Part shown: positions 57,754 to 64,000 of the stretch, piece by piece
Layout of the letters: every line of letters starts with the position of its first letter
Numbering within the stretch: the first letter of the stretch is position 1
NCBI GenBank assembly: GCA_963740525.1
Contig: CAVUEG010000006.1
Span: forward strand, 1,240,001 to 1,304,000
Direction of reading: 5' to 3'
DNA: 64,000 bases
Source of the DNA: CAVUEG01 sp963740525
Lineage (GTDB): Bacteria > Actinomycetota > Actinomycetes > Propionibacteriales > Nocardioidaceae
Program-made: the position numbers and the translations under genes
The notes under the pieces: generated by a model
What the model saw: only the letters and a program-made list of their open reading frames with translations
What the model was told of the DNA's origin: nothing
The model's database searches: none

Positions 57754-59175
57754 ATGAGCAGCAACTCCACCGCCTCGAGCGGCAGCCTGACCATCGTCCC
57801 GATCGAGACCCCGTCGCTGGGCGACCGCACCTACCTCGTCCACGACGGGAAGCAGGCGCTGGTCGTCGATCCCCAGCGAGACATCGACCGGGTCCTGGCC
57901 CTGCTCGAGGAGCATGACGTCACGCTGGCCGCGGTCTTCGAGACCCACCTCCACAACGACTACGTCACCGGTGGCCTGGCACTTGCCCGGGAGACCGGAG
58001 CGACGTACTACGTCAACGGCGAGGACACCGTGTCCTTCGAGCGCAGTCCGATCCTCGAGGGGCAGACGGTCGAGGTCGGACGGATGCGCATCACTGCCCT
58101 GGCCACACCTGGCCACACCTTCACCCACCTGTCGTACGCGCTGGCGGAGGCACCCGAGGATGACACGTCCGGGGCCGCCGCCCCGGCGCTCGAGGACTCG
58201 GTAGCCGTGTTCACGGGCGGGTCGATGCTGTTCGGCGCGACTGGGCGTCCCGACCTCTTGGGTGAGGAGCACACGCAGGAGCTCGCCCGGCTTCAGCACG
58301 CCTCCGCGCACCGGCTCGCCGACAGCCTGCCGGAGCAGGCGGACGTGTACCCGACCCATGGTTTCGGTTCGTTCTGTGCGGCCACCCAGTCGGATGCCAC
58401 CGACTCGACCATCGGCCAGGAGCGCAAGCAGAACCCCGTCCTCACCCAGGACGAGGAGACCTACGTGCGGGAGCTGCTCGCCGGGCTCGACGAGTACCCC
58501 GCGTACTACGCGCACATGGGGCCGGCCAACGCGGAAGGTCCCTCCTCGCCGGACCTCACGCCGCCGAGCGAGGCCGACGCGAGCGAGCTTCTGCGCCGCA
58601 TCGAGGCCGGTGAGTGGGTTGTCGACCTGCGCAACCGGACGGCCTTCGCGGCCGGGCACGTGTCCGGCACCCTCAACTTCGGCATCGACGGGGGTTTCGC
58701 GACGTACCTCGGCTGGCTGATCCCATGGGGCACACCGGTGACCCTGCTCGGCGAGACGGCGGACGAGGTGGCCGAGGCACAGCGCGAGCTGGTGCGGATC
58801 GGGATCGACCGTCCCGCTGCGTCGGCCAAGGGAGGCCCGGAGAACTGGACGGAGGGCAAGCTCGCGAGCTTCCCGACGGCCACCTTCGCGGACCTGGCCC
58901 AGGTCAGGCATCACCGTGCCGTGACGGTGCTCGACGTCCGCCTGGCCGGGGAGTTCGCCGAGTCCCACATCGAGGGTGCGGCGAAGATCCCCCTCCACGA
59001 GCTGACCAGCCGCCTCGACGAGGTCCCGGCCGGTGAGGTCTGGGTGCACTGCGGGAGCGGCTACCGGGCCTCCGTTGCGGCCTCCATCCTGGATGCGGCC
59101 GGCCGGACGGTCGTCGCGGTCGACGACGCCTTCGACGAGGCCGGGGCCACGGGTCTGCCCCTGGTCAGCGGTTGA
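57754..59175 (+). CDS. cstB: CstB-like persulfide dioxygenase-rhodanese fusion
   Basis: 473 aa with three parts. The N-terminal metallo-beta-lactamase-type persulfide dioxygenase (about 1-245) has THLHNDYVTG and TPGHTFTHLSY iron-site motifs. The middle pseudo-rhodanese (about 260-355) lacks the catalytic Cys. The C-terminal rhodanese (about 375-473) has VHCGSGYRAS with the active Cys. This matches CstB, which oxidises persulfides to sulfite and thiosulfate. The stop codon overlaps the TauE gene start, and the expected product, sulfite, is the substrate of that exporter. Confidence 0.9.
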   Translation: MSSNSTASSGSLTIVPIETPSLGDRTYLVHDGKQALVVDPQRDIDRVLALLEEHDVTLAAVFETHLHNDYVTGGLALARETGATYYVNGEDTVSFERSPILEGQTVEVGRMRITALATPGHTFTHLSYALAEAPEDDTSGAAAPALEDSVAVFTGGSMLFGATGRPDLLGEEHTQELARLQHASAHRLADSLPEQADVYPTHGFGSFCAATQSDATDSTIGQERKQNPVLTQDEETYVRELLAGLDEYPAYYAHMGPANAEGPSSPDLTPPSEADASELLRRIEAGEWVVDLRNRTAFAAGHVSGTLNFGIDGGFATYLGWLIPWGTPVTLLGETADEVAEAQRELVRIGIDRPAASAKGGPENWTEGKLASFPTATFADLAQVRHHRAVTVLDVRLAGEFAESHIEGAAKIPLHELTSRLDEVPAGEVWVHCGSGYRASVAASILDAAGRTVVAVDDAFDEAGATGLPLVSG

Positions 59176-60029
59176 TGGCTGTGCTGACCGCCGGTGTCGC
59201 GGTGGCGGTGGTGGCCGGGCTCCTGATCGGCCTGAGCCTGGGAGCGTTGGGGGGCGGAGGGTCCATCCTCGCCGTCCCGGTGCTCGTCTACGCCCTCGAC
59301 CAGTCTGCCGTTCAAGCCACGACGGGCTCGCTCGTGGTGGTGGGGGCGACCTCGGTCATCGGTGCGATCGCCGCTTACCGCGCGGGCAACGTCCTGCTGG
59401 CTCGTGGGGTCGGGTTCGGAGTCGTGGCCATCGCGGGTGCCGCGCTCGGGGCGCAGGCCTCGAGCCTGGTACCCGAGGCCTGGCTGCTCGCCTCGTTCGC
59501 CATGCTGATGCTGGTCGTGGCCGCCGTCATGGTGACCCGGATGTTCCGCTCGCGTTCCGGCAACCAGGGTTCCTCCGCCGGGGAGCCTGGTCGGCCCCAC
59601 CCCCGTCTCGACGACCCGATCATCACCTTCAGCCCGACCTTCGCCTGTCAGTGCCCGCGCGCCGTGAAGGTGCTGGTCACCGCCACGGTTGTCGGCCTGC
59701 TCACCGGCTTCCTCGGAGTCGGAGGTGGCTTCCTCGTGGTGCCGGCGCTCGTGCTGGCCCTGGGTCTTCCGATGGAGTACGCCGCCGGCACTTCGCTGGT
59801 CGTGATCACCCTGACGAGCGCAGCGGCTCTGACCGTCCGCGCCGGCACCGGGCCGCACCCCGACTGGGGCCTGGTCCTCGTGCTCACGGTCGCCTCGATG
59901 CTCGGCGCTCTGCTCGGAGCTCGGATCGCGGCCAAGGTCGCCACCCGACGACTCGACGGAGCGTTCACCGGACTCGTGCTGGGCGTCGCCGTGTTCACGG
60001 CAGTCCAGGCCCTGCCGGCCCTCACCTGA
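59175..60029 (+). CDS. TauE/SafE sulfite exporter family protein
   Basis: 284 aa with about eight membrane segments in two halves. GLSLGALGGGGSILAVPVLVYALDQSAVQATTGSLVVVG in the first half and GFLGVGGGFLVVPALVLALGLPMEYAAGTSLVVI in the second are the paired TauE signatures. A central cytoplasmic loop (about 120-155) carries a CQCP motif. It likely removes sulfite made by CstB. ATG 59175 shares a base with the cstB stop codon. Confidence 0.9.
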   Translation: MAVLTAGVAVAVVAGLLIGLSLGALGGGGSILAVPVLVYALDQSAVQATTGSLVVVGATSVIGAIAAYRAGNVLLARGVGFGVVAIAGAALGAQASSLVPEAWLLASFAMLMLVVAAVMVTRMFRSRSGNQGSSAGEPGRPHPRLDDPIITFSPTFACQCPRAVKVLVTATVVGLLTGFLGVGGGFLVVPALVLALGLPMEYAAGTSLVVITLTSAAALTVRAGTGPHPDWGLVLVLTVASMLGALLGARIAAKVATRRLDGAFTGLVLGVAVFTAVQALPALT

Positions 60030-60119
60030 TCCAGCCCGCACCACCTCGCACGTTCGCACCCCTCGAGCGCCCGGCCACGAACGCCCGCGCGCCCACCCCG
60101 ACAGGAAGAGACCCCCACG

Positions 60120-62315
60120 ATGACGTCGACGGCCACGGCCCGACCGCGCCACCTCGCACGAGACACGTCCGGCCCCGCGACGGGAGGCCCCGGACCCGAT
60201 GCAACCCAGGCGGGGATCCTGGGACGACTGGGCGTGTGGGTGATGGACCATGCCCGGCTCACAGGGACGGTCTGGGTGCTGGTCATCTTGACCCTCGGGG
60301 CGTTCGCGCCCCAGGTCGAGAGCAGCCTGTCCGGGGCGGGATGGCAGGCCGACGGATCCGAGTCCGTGGCCGTCCGTGAGGCCGCCCAGGAGCACTTCGG
60401 CGGCAACGCCAGCTCGGCCATCCAGGTCGTCGTACACAGCACCGACGGCCCGGTCACCGAGGGGACTGGCCTCCGCGTGCTCGCCGAGGCCACGGCCGTC
60501 CTCGCCGGTGATGACCGGATCGCCGATGTCGTCCAGCCCCAGCCCGGGAGCACGGTCAGTCGCGACGGGTCCACGGCTGTGCTGCTGGCCGGTGCGGGTG
60601 CGGACCCGAACGACATGGTGCGGGCAGCCGACGACCTCAAGGGTGAGCTCCAGGCACTCTCCACGGCAGGCGTGCAGGTCAACCCCACCGGCGCCTCCCT
60701 GCTGTGGTCCGACTTCAACGCCGCCAACCTCGACGCGATGCTGAAGTCCGAGATGTTCTCCTGGCCAGTGACCCTGGCGATCCTCGTGGTGGCGTTCGGC
60801 GCGCTCGTCGCAGCCGGGCTCCCGCTCCTGCTGACACTGGCCGGGCTCGTCGCGTCGGCTGGCTCTCTCGTCCTTGTCAACCAGATCACGCCCGTGTCGA
60901 TCTGGGCGATGAACTTCGCGATGATGTTCGCCCTGGCCCTCGGCATCGACTACGCGCTGTTCCTCGTCGTTCGCTACCGCGCGGCCCGGATGGGACATGG
61001 CCGCAGTCCTCGGGACGCGGTGTCGGAGACGATGGACACCGCCGGCAAGGCCGTGCTGCTGTCGGGCCTGACCGTGCTCGTGTCCCTGTCTGCCGTGATG
61101 CTCGTACCGTCACCGGCCTTCAGGTCGATGGCCGGAGGGATCATGCTCGCCGTCGTCTTCGTGCTGGCAGCCACCTTGACGCTCCTGCCCCTGGTCCTCG
61201 GCAAGCTCGACCTTCGGATCAACAAGATCGCTCTTCCCTGGGTGCACTCCGGGGAGCACCGTTCTGCCAGGTTCGCTGCGTGGGGCGAGCACCTGTGGCG
61301 TCGGCCGTTCGTCTTCGGGACCGCAGCCATGCTCCTGCTGCTTCTCCTTGCTGCTCCTATCCTCGGGCTCAAGACGGCGATGCCGTCGATCAAGGTGCTG
61401 CCGGAGGATGCCAGCGCCCGGGTCGGCTATGAACAGGTCCAGGCGGCCTTTGGCGCTGGCGCGCCCGGGACCCTCCAGATCGTGGTCGACCAGCACCAGT
61501 CCCTGTCTGCAGCGACGTTGCTCAGCACGGATCCCGGTATCGCAGCCGTGATGCCGGCCCAGCCTTCGGGAGACGGCAGCGGGCTGGCCCTGATCTCGGC
61601 GGTGCCGACAGTCGGCCCGTCGGACCCGAGCCTGGGTGCCACCGTGGACCGGCTCCGTGCCGAGCTACCCGACAGCGCGCTGGTCGGCGGTGCTGCGGTC
61701 GAGAACCTCGACCTCAAGGCGCAGCTGGACAGCTCGACCCCGATCGTCATCGGCGTCGTACTCGCGCTCGGCTTCCTGCTCCTGCTGGTCGCCCTCCAGG
61801 CGCCGGTCATCGCCCTCATGGGCACCCTGTCGAGCCTGCTGTCCACGGCCGCTGCTTTCGGGGTGGCCCGTCTGGTCTTCCAGGACGGCTGGGGTGCCGG
61901 GATGCTCGGCTTCGAGCACCAGGGCTTCCTCGATGCCTGGGCGCCGGTGTTCTTCTTCGCCATGATCTTCGCGATCGCCATGGACTACACGGTCTTCCTT
62001 CTCGCCTCGGCCAAGGAGCACTACGAGCACTCCGGTGATCCGAGGGAGGCGATGGTCGGCGCACTGGCGCACTCCGGCCGGGTGATCTTCGCCGCCGGTG
62101 CCGTCATGGTCGCGGTGTTCTTCACCTTCGCTGTCTCCGGACCGCTCCCCCCGAAGGAGATGGGAATCGTGCTGGGGGCCGCGGTCCTGCTGGACGCCTT
62201 CCTGGTCCGGTTGGTCCTGCTCCCGGTGATGCTCCGGATGACGGGGCACGCTGCCTGGTGGACCCCCGCCTGGCTCCGTCGGGTGCTGCCCGACATCCGC
62301 TTCTCGCACGGCTGA
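60120..62315 (+). CDS. MMPL/RND-type transporter
   Basis: 731 aa with about 12 membrane segments: one near residues 47-63, six around 200-400, and a second set from about 540. A periplasmic domain of about 130 aa follows the first segment. The pattern FALALGIDYALFLVVRYRAARMGHGRSPRDAVSETM and the matching AIAMDYTVFLLASAKEHYEHSGDPREAMVGAL is the MMPL signature. Such transporters move lipids or hydrophobic compounds. It lies 90 nt after TauE with no terminator, so it may belong to the sulfur operon; a link to sulfur is inferred only. AGGAAGAG precedes the ATG. Confidence 0.9.
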   Translation: MTSTATARPRHLARDTSGPATGGPGPDATQAGILGRLGVWVMDHARLTGTVWVLVILTLGAFAPQVESSLSGAGWQADGSESVAVREAAQEHFGGNASSAIQVVVHSTDGPVTEGTGLRVLAEATAVLAGDDRIADVVQPQPGSTVSRDGSTAVLLAGAGADPNDMVRAADDLKGELQALSTAGVQVNPTGASLLWSDFNAANLDAMLKSEMFSWPVTLAILVVAFGALVAAGLPLLLTLAGLVASAGSLVLVNQITPVSIWAMNFAMMFALALGIDYALFLVVRYRAARMGHGRSPRDAVSETMDTAGKAVLLSGLTVLVSLSAVMLVPSPAFRSMAGGIMLAVVFVLAATLTLLPLVLGKLDLRINKIALPWVHSGEHRSARFAAWGEHLWRRPFVFGTAAMLLLLLLAAPILGLKTAMPSIKVLPEDASARVGYEQVQAAFGAGAPGTLQIVVDQHQSLSAATLLSTDPGIAAVMPAQPSGDGSGLALISAVPTVGPSDPSLGATVDRLRAELPDSALVGGAAVENLDLKAQLDSSTPIVIGVVLALGFLLLLVALQAPVIALMGTLSSLLSTAAAFGVARLVFQDGWGAGMLGFEHQGFLDAWAPVFFFAMIFAIAMDYTVFLLASAKEHYEHSGDPREAMVGALAHSGRVIFAAGAVMVAVFFTFAVSGPLPPKEMGIVLGAAVLLDAFLVRLVLLPVMLRMTGHAAWWTPAWLRRVLPDIRFSHG

Positions 62316-62326
62316 CCCACTACCGT

Positions 62327-62343
62327 GGCAGGCGAAGCCTGCC
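62327..62343 (+). terminator. short hairpin after the MMPL gene
   Basis: GGCAGGC-GAA-GCCTGCC is a perfect 7-bp stem with a 3-nt loop, 12 nt after the MMPL stop codon. A TACCGT just before it (62321-62326) could also be a -10 box for the small gene that follows. Confidence 0.35.
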
Positions 62344-62367
62344 CACCTCACAACAAAGGAGAGACAC

Positions 62368-62535
62368 ATGTGTCGAGCAGTGGTCTGCAAGACCTGCGGC
62401 AAGACGACGTGGGCCGGATGCGGCATGCACGTCGACCAGGTGATGGCGGGCGTACCGGCAGGCAACAGGTGCCCCGGCCACCCGAAGCCGGAGCGCAGCG
62501 GTGGCTGGCTCGGAAGGTTGTTCAGCCGGTCCTGA
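62368..62535 (+). CDS. small Cys-rich (zinc-ribbon-like) protein, 55 aa
   Basis: 55 aa, not previously named here. MCRAVVCKTCGKTTWAGCGMH has CxxC at Cys7/Cys10, Cys18, then a second cluster RCPGHPK with Cys35 and His38; CxxC-x7-C and a later C-x2-H suggest zinc binding. The tail (SGGWLGRLFSRS) is basic. AAAGGAG precedes ATG 62368 with good spacing. Small proteins with the MC-R-V-x-C-K-x-C-G-K-T-T-W-A-G-C-G pattern occur in actinobacteria as hypothetical proteins. It follows the MMPL gene by 52 nt and may be regulated with it. Confidence 0.75.
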   Translation: MCRAVVCKTCGKTTWAGCGMHVDQVMAGVPAGNRCPGHPKPERSGGWLGRLFSRS

Positions 62536-62700
62536 CCCAGTGGGGGGTGCGGGCAAGCGCCCCTCCCGCGGCGGCGGACAAGTCGGTCGTCCGGAGCCCG
62601 TGACCCCGTGCCATCACCGTCGTTGTGGTTGAGGGGTGCCCGTCTGTTCGAGGGCGGGTCCCCACCACCCGCTCGGGGTGATCGATCAAAAGGGGTTCAC
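62536..62700. other. 165-bp intergenic region
   Basis: No gene or hairpin of note seen; the ribosome-binding site AAAAGGGG of the next gene lies at its end. Confidence 0.5.
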
Positions 62701-64000
62701 ATGCGCCGGTCCTTGCCACGTCTCTGGGTTGCGGTGCCGCTCGCCGCGGCCTTGGCCCTAGCGACCTTCTGGGCGATGACGTCCACCGTCCACGAGACCG
62801 CTTCTGCGGCGTCCTGCGCTCCGGGCTTCGTGCCCGTCGAGCAGGCACTCAGCGAGGTCCGGGCCGAGATGTCCAGGGAGTCCTCGGGCGCGCAGGGTGA
62901 CGAGGCTGCGCGCGAGGAAGCGGCCCACGAGGAGGCTGCGCGCGAGTCGGGCGACGCCGGTGACGAGCTGAGCCGCGAGGCGGTCCGCGAGCTGCCGATG
63001 CTGGCCGGCGTACCCCGCGACCAGTGGGCTTCCAGCTGCGTGCGCAGCAAGCGTCCGGAGTCCCTCAAGGAGCAGCTCGCGCTGTTCGGTGCTCGCGCGA
63101 TCCCGCGGCTGGCGCCGTACGGCACCTACAAGCGCGGCGCCGCCCGCAACGCGGTGGACCAGCGACGCGCGATGAAGGCCGGAAGCGTGGCAGGCACCTC
63201 GGGCACGGCGAGCCTCTACGGCCGTGGGCCGTTGATCGTCGACGACCCGCGCTACCCCGAGGTCAACGGGCTCGGTCTGTCCCACAACAGTGGACGAGTC
63301 GACAGCTTCGCGTGGGTGCCCAAGGACGACCGGCTCTTCGCCGCGGTCAGCAACGGTGGCATCTGGCGCTCTGACGACCTGGGAGCCAACTGGAAGAACG
63401 CGACGGGGAACCTGCCCACCTCCGTCACGGGTGCGGTCGGCCTGGACGCCCGCGGGCGACGGTCGCCTCCTGGCGCTGACCGGCGAGCCCACCTTCGGCG
63501 CCTCGGCGTACACCGGCCTCGGCGCCTACTACTCCGAGGACCTGGGCAAGCACTGGACCCGAGCCCCCGGCCTCCCCGACGGTGGACTCGGTTTCGCGCT
63601 CGCGGTCGACCCGTCTGCCCCGCGCACCGTGTACGCCGCCACCCAGCTGGGGCTGTTCCGCTCCACGGACGGTGGCCGCAGCTACGACAACGTCGACCTG
63701 CCGACCGGTGCCTGTGCCGGCGTCACGAACGTGTCGCGCCACCCGGAGTGCGCCCTGAGCAACGTCGTCACCGATGTCGTCGTCGCCAAGGGTGGTGGCA
63801 AGGGAACGTCCACCAAAGCCGGCACCGTCGTCGCGACGGTCGGCTGGCGTGGCGGCGACCGGAAGAACCCCGATGGCTCGGTGCAGTCACCCCGCAACGG
63901 TGTGTACCGCTCGACCAGCGGCGCCCCGGGCAGCTTCAAGAAGCTCGCAGCAACCGGCTTCGCGGCTCAGGACCACATCGGCCGCGTCGAGCTCGGCAAT
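62701..64000 (+). CDS. exported BNR/sialidase-like repeat protein, frameshifted and cut by the window end
   Basis: A signal peptide (MRRSLPRLWVAVPLAAALALATFWA) is followed by an Ala/Glu-rich helical region (about 55-90) with two EAARE repeats, then BNR-type blades: FAWVPKDDRLFAAVSNGGIWRSDDLGANWKN and, after the break, AYYSEDLGKHWTRAPG and GLFRSTDGGRSYDNVD, each with the S-x-D-x-G-x-x-W/Y pattern. The frame shifts near 63451-63456, where one G is extra (or two bases are missing) before GDGRLLALTGEPTFG. The C-terminus lies outside the window. It resembles secreted glycosyl hydrolases of unknown substrate. Confidence 0.7.
   Translation, partial: MRRSLPRLWVAVPLAAALALATFWAMTSTVHETASAASCAPGFVPVEQALSEVRAEMSRESSGAQGDEAAREEAAHEEAARESGDAGDELSREAVRELPMLAGVPRDQWASSCVRSKRPESLKEQLALFGARAIPRLAPYGTYKRGAARNAVDQRRAMKAGSVAGTSGTASLYGRGPLIVDDPRYPEVNGLGLSHNSGRVDSFAWVPKDDRLFAAVSNGGIWRSDDLGANWKNATGNLPTSVTGAVGLDARGRRSPPGADRRAHLRRLGVHRPRRLLLRGPGQALDPSPRPPRRWTRFRARGRPVCPAHRVRRHPAGAVPLHGRWPQLRQRRPADRCLCRRHERVAPPGVRPEQRRHRCRRRQGWWQGNVHQSRHRRRDGRLAWRRPEEPRWLGAVTPQRCVPLDQRRPGQLQEARSNRLRGSGPHRPRRARQ

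Noticed and set aside
59033..60379. Plus-strand frame of 448 codons overlapping cstB, TauE and MMPL
   Set aside because: Out of frame with three recognised genes and rich in Arg/Gly/Pro; shadow.
59061..60998. 645-codon minus-strand frame in the sulfur locus
   Set aside because: Opposite TauE and MMPL genes with full family motifs; antisense shadow.

Overview
The window is 64 kb of very GC-rich (about 70% by eye) actinobacterial chromosome, most likely from a Nocardioides-like member of the Nocardioidaceae. This rests on gene content and order: dnaK-grpE-dnaJ-hspR-clpB with a HAIR operator, purF-purM-DUF3073-valine dehydrogenase-bldC, an SCO4848-type membrane protein, a class E sortase and many leaderless genes. 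The genus is an inference. I saw no rRNA, tRNA, CRISPR array, transposase, phage gene or replication origin.

Layout. 0-11 kb is accessory: a 43-aa small ORF, a large LuxR/AAA regulator, a cytochrome P450, two MFS exporters, a DUF2231 membrane protein, a two-component system whose regulator gene carries a frameshift, and a broken aldo/keto reductase. 11-19 kb holds an anchored Ig-like protein, the DnaK/ClpB chaperone operon and a duplicated membrane protein. 20-25 kb holds an aminotransferase, sortase, pyrE, DedA, an RNA methyltransferase and class II aldolase. 25-29 kb has small and hypothetical genes, a two-headed HTH regulator and a frameshifted lipid kinase. 29-52 kb is the dispersed purine pathway: purA-purD-purB, purC, purS-purQ, purL, purF-purM. 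It is interrupted by two islands of mostly minus-strand exported proteins (37.2-40.8 kb and 43.2-47.5 kb). 52-56 kb has DUF3073, vdh, bldC, a crotonase and an SGNH hydrolase. 56-62.5 kb is a divergent sulfur-stress locus. The window ends inside a frameshifted exported BNR-type protein.

How the genes fit together. The purine genes cover PRPP to IMP in part (purF, D, S/Q/L, M, C, B) plus the first AMP step (purA); purN, purK/E and purH are not here. The chaperone genes form one overlapping operon behind an HspR operator. The sulfur locus couples a CstR-like persulfide sensor, a DUF302 protein and a thioredoxin on one strand to a rhodanese, a CstB-like persulfide dioxygenase-rhodanese, a TauE/SafE exporter and an MMPL transporter on the other. 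Two copies of a CstR/CsoR-type operator, 31 bp apart, lie between them, each over its own -10 box.

Recurring features. Thirteen starts show TAnnnT-N6/7-start, the signature of leaderless transcription. In four of these the TA of the -10 box is the stop codon of the gene before. Five accessory genes carry single-base frameshifts while the housekeeping genes are intact. Three convergent gene junctions hold short perfect or near-perfect tandem repeats.
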